DNA of 64,000 bases, from NCBI RefSeq assembly GCF_051304405.1, contig NZ_JBPPGG010000004.1, positions 186,001-250,000 on the forward strand. Reading direction: 5' to 3'. The DNA comes from Pedomonas sp051304405. Lineage in GTDB: Bacteria > Pseudomonadota > Alphaproteobacteria > Sphingomonadales > Sphingomonadaceae. Under the pieces are notes generated by a model. The model was given only the letters and a program-made list of their open reading frames with translations. It did no database searches and was not told where the DNA came from. Positions 16,123-23,263 of this stretch are shown here, one piece after another (position 1 is the first letter of the stretch; each line of letters starts with the position of its first letter). The position numbers and the translations under genes are program-made.

Positions 16123-16647
16123 CTACAGTGTCCGCAGGTCCGTGCGGTAGGTCTGCGCCAGCGCGGCGTAGTGGGCGGTGCCCAGGCGGTGGCGCTCGAT
16201 TTCCTCCCGCGTCAGGTCGCGCACGTATTTGGCCGGGCGGCCGGCCCACATCTGCCCGGCGGGGATGCGCTTGCCCGGCGTGAGCAGCGCGCCGGCGGCC
16301 AGCATGGCGCCCGGCTCGATCACGCAGCCGTCCATCACCGTCGCGCCGAGGCCGACGAAGCAGCCGTCCTGCAACTCGCAGCCGTGGATCATGGCCATGT
16401 GGCCGATGAGCACGTCGTTGCCGATGGTGGTGCCGTGGGTCTTGCGGCTCACGTGCACCACCGTGCCGTCCTGGATGTTGGTGCGCGCGCCGATGCGGAT
16501 GAAGTTGACGTCGCCGCGCAGCACGCAGTTGAACCAGACGGAGGAGCCGGGGCCGATCTCCACGTCGCCGATCACCTGCGCGCCGGGGGCGATGAACACA
16601 TCCTCGGCGATGCGGGGCGTGAGGGTGCCCAGGGCATGGACCGGCAT
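16123..16647 (-). CDS. gamma-class carbonic anhydrase-like protein
   Basis: A 174-residue left-handed beta-helix hexapeptide-repeat protein. Its repeats (GDVEIGPGSSVWFNCVLRGD, IRIGARTNIQDGTVVHV) and the three metal-binding histidines, in VVHVSRKTHGT, LIGHMAMIHGCEL, match the gamma carbonic anhydrase/PaaY/YrdA family. These are trimers; some have CO2 hydratase activity, others bind acyl-CoA thioesters. It is 19 bp downstream of argC on the same strand, probably cotranscribed. Confidence 0.93.
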   Translation of the reverse strand: MPVHALGTLTPRIAEDVFIAPGAQVIGDVEIGPGSSVWFNCVLRGDVNFIRIGARTNIQDGTVVHVSRKTHGTTIGNDVLIGHMAMIHGCELQDGCFVGLGATVMDGCVIEPGAMLAAGALLTPGKRIPAGQMWAGRPAKYVRDLTREEIERHRLGTAHYAALAQTYRTDLRTL

Positions 16648-16666
16648 GACGGCGCCTCCCGTTCGA

Positions 16667-17716
16667 TCAGGGGAACAGCGGGGCCTGTTCCAGCCCCATG
16701 GTTTCCGGCAGGCCGAACATCACGTTGAAGTTCTGGATGGCCTGACCGGACGAGCCCTTCACCAGATTGTCGATGGCCGAGACCACGATGGCGCGGCCCG
16801 GAATCCGGTCGGGGAACACGTTGATGACGCAGTGATTGGAGCCGCGCACCATGCGGGTGGCCGGGGCCACGCCCTTGGGCAGCACATGGACGAACGGCTC
16901 GTCGGCGTAGCGCTGGGCGAGGGCCTCGCGCAGCGAGTCCGCGCTCTGGCCGTCCGTCAGCTCGACGGTGATGGTCTCCAGCTCGCCCCGGTTGATGGGC
17001 ACAAGGTGCGGCGTGAAGCTGATGTAAAGCGGCTCGCCCGCCGCCTTGCCCAGCTCCTGCTCGATCTCCGGCATGTGGCGGTGGTGGCCCAGGCCGTAAG
17101 GGTGCATGGCCTCGGCCACTTCCGCGAACAGGTTGGCCTCCTTGAGGCTGCGGCCCGCGCCCGAGACGCCGGAGAGCGCGTTGATGGTGATGTTGCGCGG
17201 AGTGATCAGCCGGTTCTGCAGCAGCGGGATCAGCGCCAGCAGGGCGGCGGTCGGGTAGCAGCCGGGGCAGGCGACAAGGCGCGCGGACCTGAGCTGCTCG
17301 CGGGCGTGCTCGGTGAGGCCGTAGACCGCCTCGCCCTGCAACTCCAGCGCCGCGTGCGGGTTGCCGTACCACTGCTCGTAGGTGGCCGGGTCGCGCAGGC
17401 GGAAGTCGGCGGAAAGATCGATCACCTTGGGCGGATTCGGCCCCTCGAAGATCTGCCGGATGATCTGCTGGCTGGTGGCGTGCGGCAGGCAGCCGAACAC
17501 GGCGTCCACCTGGCTGAAGTCGATGGACTCGGCCGTCACCAGATCGGGCAGCGGATAGGCCTTGAAGTGCGGCCACACCGCATCGACCGCCTGCCCGGCC
17601 TTGCGCTCGCCCGAGAGGGCAACGATTTCCATCTGCGGGTGCAGAAGGGCAAGGCGGATCAGGTCCGCGCCGGTGTAGCCGGAAGCGCCCAGCACTGCGA
17701 TCTTCAGCTTGGTCAT
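16667..17716 (-). CDS. argC: N-acetyl-gamma-glutamyl-phosphate reductase
   Basis: Third step of arginine synthesis: NADPH reduction of N-acetylglutamyl phosphate to the semialdehyde. The 349-residue protein shows the dinucleotide fold LKIAVLGASGYTGADLIRLALLHP, the catalytic cysteine in LVACPGCYPTAALLALIPL, the GVSGAGR loop and the active-site histidine region LGHHRHMPEIEQEL. The ATG at 17716 gives the canonical N-terminus; the frame is open to 17791. No other arg genes are adjacent, so the pathway is dispersed. Confidence 0.97.
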   Translation of the reverse strand: MTKLKIAVLGASGYTGADLIRLALLHPQMEIVALSGERKAGQAVDAVWPHFKAYPLPDLVTAESIDFSQVDAVFGCLPHATSQQIIRQIFEGPNPPKVIDLSADFRLRDPATYEQWYGNPHAALELQGEAVYGLTEHAREQLRSARLVACPGCYPTAALLALIPLLQNRLITPRNITINALSGVSGAGRSLKEANLFAEVAEAMHPYGLGHHRHMPEIEQELGKAAGEPLYISFTPHLVPINRGELETITVELTDGQSADSLREALAQRYADEPFVHVLPKGVAPATRMVRGSNHCVINVFPDRIPGRAIVVSAIDNLVKGSSGQAIQNFNVMFGLPETMGLEQAPLFP

Positions 17717-17825
17717 TTGGCCGATCTTTCCACAAACAGACTGATACGGAAAAACGGCGGGCACAGTATGTCCGCCGTGACCGGGGTGCAAGCTGTCACT
17801 CTGTCAGGCACGGCAAAGAGCGGCT

Positions 17826-17865
17826 TCGGAAAAGAGCCGCCCCGGAGAAGACCTGCCCCGGAGAA
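17826..17865. repeat. 16-bp duplication between argC and motA
   Basis: CCCCGGAGAAGACC occurs twice at 16-bp spacing (about 17838 and 17854) in the interval downstream of motA, next to the 15-bp array that covers the motA stop. No function is apparent. Confidence 0.5.
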
Positions 17866-17884
17866 GACCCGTTCCGGCAGGGCC

Positions 17885-17944
17885 GCCTCAGGCCAGGTTG
17901 CCTCAGGCCAGGTTGCGTCAGGCCAGGTTGCCTCAGGCCAGGTT
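17885..17944. repeat. 15-bp tandem array spanning the motA stop codon
   Basis: Four 15-bp copies of GCCTCAGGCCAGGTT (one with a single mismatch) run head to tail. On the motA strand each copy reads AAC CTG GCC TGA, that is Asn-Leu-Ala-stop, so the gene's last codons and stop were duplicated three more times in frame downstream. Only the first copy is translated. Copy number cannot alter MotA, which may let it vary freely. Confidence 0.9.
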
Positions 17945-18805
17945 GTTGGGCAGCTCGTTGATCGCCTCCTCCAGCTCCAGGAAGGAGGGGGCGTGTTCGC
18001 TCGGGGTGTTGCGGCGGCCGATCTCCACGGCCACCTGCGGCGCCAGCCCCTGAAGGTGGGCGATGATGACGGTCTTGGCCAGCCGCAGGAACTGGCTTTC
18101 CGCCTCCAGCACCTGCCGCAGACGCTCGGCGATCGGCCCGACGATGCAGTAGGAGAGCAGCACGCCAAGGAAGGTGCCGACCAGCGCGCCGCCGATCATC
18201 GCGCCGAGGATCTCGGTGGGCTGGTCGATGGAGCCCATGGTCTTCACCACGCCGAGCACGGCGGCGACGATACCGATGGCGGGCAGGCCGTCGGCCATGA
18301 TCTGCAACGCGTGCTGGGCCTGGTGCTCCTCCTCGTGGTGCTTCTCCAGATCCTTCTCCATGGCGTCCTCCACCTGGTGCGGATCGTCGAAGTTCATGGT
18401 CATCATGCGCAGGTAGTCGCAGATGAACGCCACCAGATGGTGGTCGGCGAGAAGGCGCGGGAACTGCTGGAAGATCTTGGATTCCTCGGGGCGCTCGATG
18501 TGCGATTCGATGGCGACCACGCCCTTGGTGCGGACGGTCCTGATGAGCAGGAACAGGAGGCACAGCAGGTCCTGATAGTCCTGCTTCTGCCACTTCTCGC
18601 CCTTGAATGCCCGGCCGATGCCCTGGCCCGCTTTCTTGAGCACGGTCTTGGAGTTGGCGACGATGAACGCACCCAGCGCGCCGCCCGCCACCGCCATCAG
18701 CTCGTGCGGGGCCGCGTGCAGGATGATTTCCATCTTGCCCCCGGCGAGGATGAACGAGCCGAAGACGCAGACAAAGACAACGACCAGACCGATGATAATG
18801 AACAT
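17933..18805 (-). CDS. motA: flagellar motor stator protein MotA
   Basis: Proton channel subunit of the flagellar stator. The 290-residue protein has four membrane segments (about 2-22, 33-50, 170-192, 203-225), the MotA signature in FLLIRTVRTKGVVAIESHIERPEES in the cytoplasmic loop, and the GLPAIGIVAAVLGVVKTMG plus GALVGTFLGVLLSYCIVGP pore helices. motB is not beside it, so the stator genes are split. A CtrA-like box lies 50 bp upstream. Downstream, its stop codon is embedded in a 15-bp tandem array. Confidence 0.96.
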   Translation of the reverse strand: MFIIIGLVVVFVCVFGSFILAGGKMEIILHAAPHELMAVAGGALGAFIVANSKTVLKKAGQGIGRAFKGEKWQKQDYQDLLCLLFLLIRTVRTKGVVAIESHIERPEESKIFQQFPRLLADHHLVAFICDYLRMMTMNFDDPHQVEDAMEKDLEKHHEEEHQAQHALQIMADGLPAIGIVAAVLGVVKTMGSIDQPTEILGAMIGGALVGTFLGVLLSYCIVGPIAERLRQVLEAESQFLRLAKTVIIAHLQGLAPQVAVEIGRRNTPSEHAPSFLELEEAINELPNNLA

Positions 18806-18855
18806 GGCGCACGGGGACCCAAGTGGTTAACCGCGGCCATTGTGGTCGCCTATGC

Positions 18856-18870
18856 TTAAAGCGAAGTTAC
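18856..18870. promoter_or_regulatory. candidate CtrA box upstream of motA
   Basis: TTAA-AGCGAAG-TTAC matches the CtrA site TTAA-N7-TTAA in seven of eight fixed positions and stands 51 bp before the motA start, where activation of a flagellar gene by CtrA would be expected. Binding is inferred from the motif only. Confidence 0.5.
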
Positions 18871-18935
18871 CAATGACGCCGTTCTGTCCGGCGGCGAGGG
18901 GCGCGGGGCGTATGGGCGCGAAGCGGCGGGAGTGT

Positions 18936-18950
18936 TCCCGGAAACCGGGA
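18936..18950. other. short GC hairpin in the motA upstream interval
   Basis: TCCCGG-AAA-CCGGGA is a perfect 6-bp stem with a three-base loop. It has no adjacent T tract on either strand. It lies between motA and the small-peptide locus; role unknown. Confidence 0.4.
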
Positions 18951-19056
18951 AGACGCTCTCCCGCCGTCCTGCGACAGCCTGATTGTTGTGTCTGGCAGGT
19001 GCAACGGCTGATTCCGATGCGGCACCGACCTGCCCGACATTTGCTTCCTGCTGGAG

Positions 19057-19094
19057 CACTGGCGTGCCCACCGTGGGGGAGGGACACGCCAGTG
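19057..19094 (-). terminator. perfect 10-bp stem directly after the small peptide ORF
   Basis: CACTGGCGTG and CACGCCAGTG pair perfectly around an 18-base loop. On the minus strand the stem begins nine bases after the stop codon of the 24-codon ORF. There is no U tract after it, so it may be a 3'-protecting stem-loop of that mRNA rather than a standard terminator. Confidence 0.5.
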
Positions 19095-19103
19095 TGGTCC
19101 AGT

Positions 19104-19178
19104 TTATCTCCCAAGCTCGATCTTGATCGTAATCCTGATGCGGCTTAGGATCAGGACCAGAAGGATGTAGGCTGTCAT
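19104..19178 (-). CDS. 24-residue hydrophobic-basic peptide, candidate type I toxin
   Basis: ATG to TAA, 25 codons. The peptide has a hydrophobic first half (MTAYILLVLILS) and a second half alternating basic and branched residues (RIRITIKIELGR), which is the composition of small membrane-active type I toxins. A strong Shine-Dalgarno AAGGA is seven bases upstream, but it is inside a perfect 10-bp inverted repeat that pairs with codons 5-8. On the opposite strand, a sigma70-like promoter and an intrinsic terminator bracket the translation-initiation region. I do not recognise the peptide as a named family member; chance occurrence of so short an ORF is possible, and it is the surrounding structure that supports it. 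Confidence 0.5.
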   Translation of the reverse strand: MTAYILLVLILSRIRITIKIELGR

Positions 19179-19194
19179 TCCAGTATCCTTCTGG
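19157..19194 (-). promoter_or_regulatory. SD-sequestering inverted repeat of the small peptide mRNA
   Basis: CCAGAAGGAT and ATCCTTCTGG are perfect 10-bp complements 18 bases apart. On the minus strand the 5' arm contains the ribosome binding site AGAAGGA, the loop contains the ATG, and the 3' arm is coding. Folding would hide the ribosome binding site, a device known for type I toxin mRNAs. Confidence 0.6.
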
Positions 19195-19220
19195 AAATTG
19201 CGGGGCCAACTCCCGCCAGT

Positions 19221-19257
19221 CACCGGGTCGCTGCGTGCGGCCCGGTGTTTTATTTTC
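19221..19257 (+). terminator. intrinsic terminator on the plus strand
   Basis: CACCGGG pairs with CCCGGTG, with an inner CGC/GCG, followed immediately by TTTTATTTT. No annotated plus-strand gene ends here, so it must serve an unannotated transcript, most simply the antisense RNA proposed above. Confidence 0.8.
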
Positions 19258-19282
19258 TCCAGCGGAATGTTCGGAATCAAAG

Positions 19283-19320
19283 AAAATCAGCCAATTTCAA
19301 TGAATTAATTGGCTGATTTT
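19283..19320 (-). terminator. perfect 14-bp AT-rich stem, likely terminator
   Basis: AAAATCAGCCAATT and AATTGGCTGATTTT pair perfectly around a 10-base loop. On the minus strand the stem ends in TTTTCTTT, so it can terminate the transcript of the secreted hypothetical gene that ends at 19470, 150 bp upstream on that strand. Its symmetry also allows bidirectional termination. Confidence 0.7.
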
Positions 19321-19408
19321 ATTGAGAAATCCGGTTTGAATTCTTCGGAATTCTTCTGGGGCGCATGGGCGCAGACGCCGCCTGGGCGGGGCCAGCGGTT
19401 CCGCCAGC

Positions 19409-19457
19409 CCCGATGCCCCGATGCGCCGATGCACCGGTGCACCAATGCTCCGATGCG
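19409..19457. repeat. degenerate CCGATGC repeats
   Basis: About six degenerate 8-9 bp copies of CCGATGC (CCCCGATGC, GCCGATGC, ACCGGTGC, ACCAATGC, TCCGATGC) stand head to tail just beyond the stop codon of the secreted hypothetical gene, another example of a short array at a gene's 3' end in this window. Confidence 0.65.
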
Positions 19458-19469
19458 AAAGGCCGTGCC

Positions 19470-20030
19470 CTATTCTTCTTCTTCCGTCGCCTTCTCGCCC
19501 AGGCTCTTCAGCCACTTGCCGAGGGCGAACGGATTGAGCGCGCCGCGCGGCTTCTCCGCATTGGTGCCGACGGGCGCGTCGTCATTGGCCTTCATCACCC
19601 GGTTGGCGCGGGCCACGGGCGAATCCTGCGCCGGATCGACCGGGCGCGTCACGGTTTCGCCCGGCACGCGGTAGCGCTGCTGCGGGTCGCGCTCGGCGCA
19701 GACCACGATCTCGTCGCCGATGGTCAGGCTGCCGTTGGGGGCGGAACAGGCGCGGCGCACCTCGTCGGGCGTGATCGCCTGCCGGATGCGGCGCTGGTAC
19801 TGCTCCGTCGCCGGGGCCGCCTGTGCGGTGGTGGTCTGTGCGGTGGCGTTCTGCGCGGCGGCGCTCGCCTGCGTCTGCGCCTGCGCCGCGTTGGCCTGTA
19901 CCGGCTCGGCCTGTGCGGACTCGGCCTGTGCTGGTTCAGTCTGGGCCGCCGCGGGCGCTATCCCGGCGGCAAGGCCCAGCGCGGCCACGAGGGCGAGGGC
20001 AGGGGCGGGAAGGGCAAGGTGATACGACAT
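19470..20030 (-). CDS. secreted Ala/Gln-rich hypothetical protein
   Basis: A 186-residue protein with a signal peptide (about 1-30, ending in APAAAQ). Residues about 31-75 are a low-complexity stretch of AQ-rich repeats (AQAESAQAEPVQANAAQAQ). The C-terminal part has one conserved-looking block, IRRACSAPNGSLTIGDEIVVC followed by RYRVPGE; the EIVVCxxR...RYRxP pattern recurs in secreted hypothetical proteins of sphingomonad-like bacteria. The ATG at 20030 has GGAG upstream; alternatives at 20039/20045 do not. Function unknown. It ends with an acidic EEEE tail. Confidence 0.75.
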   Translation of the reverse strand: MSYHLALPAPALALVAALGLAAGIAPAAAQTEPAQAESAQAEPVQANAAQAQTQASAAAQNATAQTTTAQAAPATEQYQRRIRQAITPDEVRRACSAPNGSLTIGDEIVVCAERDPQQRYRVPGETVTRPVDPAQDSPVARANRVMKANDDAPVGTNAEKPRGALNPFALGKWLKSLGEKATEEEE

Positions 20031-20174
20031 AGGGCTCATCTCCACCCGTGTTGTTTAGCACCCAGGGGACGGGCCGCAAATGGCGGAAGCGTCAGATCCG
20101 CCATTTGCGGCAATGGTGTTGCCCCTTGGGAACCTTCCCGCCGGAGCGCCCCGATCAAGAGGTGAGGTGAGGGC

Positions 20175-20783
20175 TCAGTTGTACTTGACCGAGCAGCCGT
20201 AGGGCTTGGTGGCGCTGTCCGCCACCGGCTGGCCGGCCTTCACGCTGGCAAGGGCGGCGGTGACGTAGTTCTTCGCGGTCTTGATATCGTCCGGGTTGGC
20301 GGTCGGCTTGTCGTCGATCGCGCCCATGTAGACGAGCGTCCCCTTGGGATCGATCACGAACATGTGGGGCGTGGTCTTGGCCTCGTAGAGCCGGCCGACC
20401 TTGCCGTCCGTGTCGAGCAGGTAGGCGCTGGGCGCGGCCTTCTGGGCGGCCAGCAGATCCTTGGCGGCCTGCGGGGTGAGATGACCCTGCTTGCCCTCGG
20501 CGGAGGTGTTGATGGTGAGCCAGACGACGCCGTCGCTGGTGGCGGACTTCTGCAGGGCCTGCATGTTGCCGCTGTCGTAGTGCTTCTTCACGAACGGGCA
20601 CTCGGGGTTGTGCCACTCCAGCACCACCGTCTTGCCCTTGTAGTCGGACAGGGCATGGGTCTTGCCGTTGATGTCGGTGGCGGTGAAGGCCGGGGCGGGC
20701 GCGCCGACCTTGGGCGCGGCGAACGCCGGGGCACTGATGGCGATGGTGACCGCAAGTGCGGAAAGCAGCGTCTTGGGCTTCAT
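20175..20783 (-). CDS. periplasmic redoxin/thioredoxin-fold protein
   Basis: A 202-residue exported protein (signal peptide about 1-23, cleaved after AFA) of the AhpC/TSA-redoxin type. The redox site reads WHNPECPFVKKHYDSGNM, with one cysteine in place of CxxC, and there is a second conserved cysteine at the end, GCSVKYN. This CPFVKKHY...CSVKY pattern marks a subgroup of periplasmic redoxins whose reaction is not established. Its neighbour 100 bp upstream on the same strand is a DsbD/ScsB-like reductase, which suggests electrons flow from cytoplasm to this protein (inference). Confidence 0.88.
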   Translation of the reverse strand: MKPKTLLSALAVTIAISAPAFAAPKVGAPAPAFTATDINGKTHALSDYKGKTVVLEWHNPECPFVKKHYDSGNMQALQKSATSDGVVWLTINTSAEGKQGHLTPQAAKDLLAAQKAAPSAYLLDTDGKVGRLYEAKTTPHMFVIDPKGTLVYMGAIDDKPTANPDDIKTAKNYVTAALASVKAGQPVADSATKPYGCSVKYN

Positions 20784-20883
20784 GCGTAAGCTCCCTGGGA
20801 AACAGCTTGGGACAAAGGGCTGAAAACGGAACGCCCGGAAACGCAACGGAACACGGGGACGAAGCGGGCCGTGGCCCGCGCCG

Positions 20884-23064
20884 TCAGGCGACAGTCTCGA
20901 TCAGGAGCGAAGGTGTCAGGATCTGCGGCAGCACCTGCGGCTGATCCCGATCCGCCCCCTTGGGGAAAAACAGATAAAGCGGAACGCCGTCCCGGCCATA
21001 GCGGCGCAGCACGGCGGCGATGGTGTCGTCGCGGCGGGTCCAGTCGCCCACCAGCACCGCAACGCCCGCCTCGCGGAACGCCTCGGCCACCTGCGGCCGC
21101 TCCAGCGCCGCCCGCTCGTTCAGCTTGCAGGTCACGCACCAGTCGGCGGTGAAGTAGACGAAGGTGGGCGTGCCGCTGGCGAGCAGCGTGTCGAGCGCCG
21201 CGTCCGAGAACGGCTCCGCCGTCAGCGTGCCCGAGGCAAGGCGCGTGCCCGCGTTCTCCCCCGCCGCCGCATCCGCGCTGCCGAGGCGCGGCGCGGCCAG
21301 GCCGCCGGTCACGCCGATCAGCAGCGCCGCCAGCGCCCAGCCGAGGCGCATGGGGCGGCCGGTCTCCTGCGCGCGGCCCACCAGCCACAGGGCGAGCGCC
21401 ATCAGGAGGGCAACGGCCAGGCCCGCCACCATGGCATCAAGCCCCACCTGCCGCCCGACGATCCAGAACAGCCACAGGGCGGTGGCGAACATGGGGAAGG
21501 CGAGCACGCGGCGGAAGGTGTCCATCCACGCGCCGGGGCGGGGCAGCAGCCGGCGCAGGGGCGCCACATAGCCCAGCGCCAGGAAGGGCAGCGCCATGCC
21601 GAGGCCGAGCGCCAGGTAGATCGCCATGCCGAGCGCGGGCGGCAGGGCGAGCGTTGCCCCGAGTGCGGCGGCCATGAACGGGGCGGTGCAGGGGGTGGCG
21701 ACCAGCACGGCGAGCGCGCCGGTCCAGAACGCGCCCTTGGCGCCGCCGCTGGAGGCCAGGCTCTGCCCCGCGCCCGCAAGGCGGGTGGTGATCTCGAACA
21801 CCCCGGCGAGGTTGAGGCCGATGGCGACCATCAGCAGGGCGAGCAGGGCCACCATGCGCGGGTCCTGCAAATGGAAGGCCCAGCCCACCGCCTCGCCGCC
21901 CGCGCGCAGGGCGAGCAGCAGGCCGCCGAGCAGGCCCATGGTGAGGAGCACGCCGCCGGTGTAGGCCAGCGCCTCCTGACGTGCGCCGCGCGCGGACTCG
22001 CCCGCGCGGGCAAGGCTCAGCGCCTTGAGGCTGAGGATGGGGAACACGCAGGGCATCAGGTTGAGGAGAAGGCCGCCCAGCAGCGCCGAGCCGAGGGCGA
22101 GCGGCAGGCTGATCGCGCCCGGGGCAGCGCTGCCGTCGGCGCCCGCCCCGCCGGCGCCGGTGCCGGCGGTGCCGCCATGGCCGTCGCCGAGGCCGCCGCT
22201 GGTGATCACCTTGCCGGGGGGAAGCAGCGCGGGCAGCTCCACATCCCGCTCGCCGGTGATGAAAAAGGCGTCCGGCTTCGGCGCGCCCGCCAGCTTCACG
22301 GTGAGAATGCCGGAGAGGGTCGCCGCGTCCGGCTTGTAGCCCGCTTTGGTGGTGAGGCGCAGGGTGCCGTTCATCACCATGGCGTCCTGCGTCGCGGTGT
22401 AGCTGATGAGTCCGTCCTCGACCGGGTAGAACAGCACCTGCTCGATGCCCGTCTCCGGCAGCGCCCAGGGCATCTCCAGCGTGAAGCGGTCGTCCAGCGT
22501 GTTGAAGCGCACCGGCCAGTCGACCGGCGTCGGCATGGCCGCACGCGCCCTGGCGAAAAGATCGCGGTTGGCCGGGTCGATCGCGCCGTCGCCCACCGGG
22601 AGGGTGAGCTTCAGCTCCGCATCCTCCGGCACGCACTGCTGGTCGTCGCACACCAGCCAGGCGGCCCTGGCGGTGATCGGCACCGTGCTGCCGGGCGCAA
22701 GGTCAGCCGGCGGCGTCAGCGTCACCAGCAGGGTCGAGGGCCCCTCGTAGCCGAAGTTCACCAGCTCGCCGCCGAAAGGCAGGCGGCCGGGCGTCGGATA
22801 TTCCAGATCGCCCGCCGAGAAGCCCGGCGGCAGATCCCACGTCACCGTGGTCTCCATGCCGCTGTCACCCGGGTTCTTCCAGTAGGTGTGCCACTTCTCC
22901 TGCGGCGTCATGGTGAGCGCCAGCGTCAGCGGCTTGCCTGGCGCGACCGAGGCCGTCTCGGCCACCAGCCCCACGGTGGTGTGGGGGCGCTGGACCGGAT
23001 TGGCCAGCACCGGGCTCAGGGCGGCGACGACAATCGCCGCGGCAAGGGAGACTGTTTTCAGCAT
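20884..23064 (-). CDS. DsbD/ScsB-like thiol:disulfide interchange protein
   Basis: A 726-residue inner-membrane reductant transporter. Order of parts: signal peptide (1-21); periplasmic DsbC/ScsB-like N-terminal domain (about 25-290) with the redox pair in VCDDQQCVPED; an eight-helix DsbD core (about 320-590) with the two conserved cysteines in NLMPCVFPILSLKAL and VATPCTAPFMAAALG; and a C-terminal thioredoxin domain (about 610-726) with the active site FTADWCVTCKLNE. It passes electrons from cytoplasmic thioredoxin to periplasmic acceptors. The start at 23064 gives the signal peptide; the frame is open to 23193. Probably acts with the redoxin downstream. Confidence 0.93.
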   Translation of the reverse strand: MLKTVSLAAAIVVAALSPVLANPVQRPHTTVGLVAETASVAPGKPLTLALTMTPQEKWHTYWKNPGDSGMETTVTWDLPPGFSAGDLEYPTPGRLPFGGELVNFGYEGPSTLLVTLTPPADLAPGSTVPITARAAWLVCDDQQCVPEDAELKLTLPVGDGAIDPANRDLFARARAAMPTPVDWPVRFNTLDDRFTLEMPWALPETGIEQVLFYPVEDGLISYTATQDAMVMNGTLRLTTKAGYKPDAATLSGILTVKLAGAPKPDAFFITGERDVELPALLPPGKVITSGGLGDGHGGTAGTGAGGAGADGSAAPGAISLPLALGSALLGGLLLNLMPCVFPILSLKALSLARAGESARGARQEALAYTGGVLLTMGLLGGLLLALRAGGEAVGWAFHLQDPRMVALLALLMVAIGLNLAGVFEITTRLAGAGQSLASSGGAKGAFWTGALAVLVATPCTAPFMAAALGATLALPPALGMAIYLALGLGMALPFLALGYVAPLRRLLPRPGAWMDTFRRVLAFPMFATALWLFWIVGRQVGLDAMVAGLAVALLMALALWLVGRAQETGRPMRLGWALAALLIGVTGGLAAPRLGSADAAAGENAGTRLASGTLTAEPFSDAALDTLLASGTPTFVYFTADWCVTCKLNERAALERPQVAEAFREAGVAVLVGDWTRRDDTIAAVLRRYGRDGVPLYLFFPKGADRDQPQVLPQILTPSLLIETVA

Positions 23065-23190
23065 GGCAAGAGAATAGGCAGAATTCTGCAAAGACGAAAG
23101 TCCGCCCCGGGTTGTTACGCCGGCTTCATCTACTTCTGCTGTCGATTCGGCGCATGGAGGGGCTGCGGCCCTCCGGCAAAAGCCCCGCCC

Positions 23191-23225
23191 CAAAAAGAAA
23201 AGGGCGCGGCCCGAAGGCCACGCCC
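23191..23225 (-). terminator. intrinsic terminator of rplM-rpsI
   Basis: On the minus strand GGGCG-T-GGCC TTCG GGCC-G-CGCCC forms a nine-pair stem with a tetraloop, followed by TTTTCTTTTT. It begins 38 bp after the rpsI stop codon. Confidence 0.9.
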
Positions 23226-23263
23226 TTTCCCGGAATGCAAACAGGCTTTCGCCTGAGCCGCGC

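Larger units (their letters stand above)
19123..19257 (+). ncRNA. candidate antisense small RNA with own promoter and terminator
   Basis: On the plus strand TTGATC (19123-19128) and TAGGAT (19146-19151) are spaced by exactly 17 bases, a fair sigma70 promoter. Transcription would begin near 19158 and reach the intrinsic terminator at 19221-19257, giving an RNA of about 100 nt. Its first 40 nt are complementary to the ribosome binding site and start codon of the 24-codon ORF on the minus strand. This is the architecture of a type I antitoxin RNA; it is inferred entirely from sequence. Confidence 0.45.

Noticed and set aside
17885..17944. Repeated units as a CRISPR array
   Set aside because: Units are 15 bp, directly adjacent with no spacers, and there are no cas genes; the same holds for the other arrays.
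18856..19209. 117-codon minus-strand frame covering the intergenic region
   Set aside because: It overlaps the small-peptide ORF in another frame, starts without an SD and shows no domain or conservation-like pattern.
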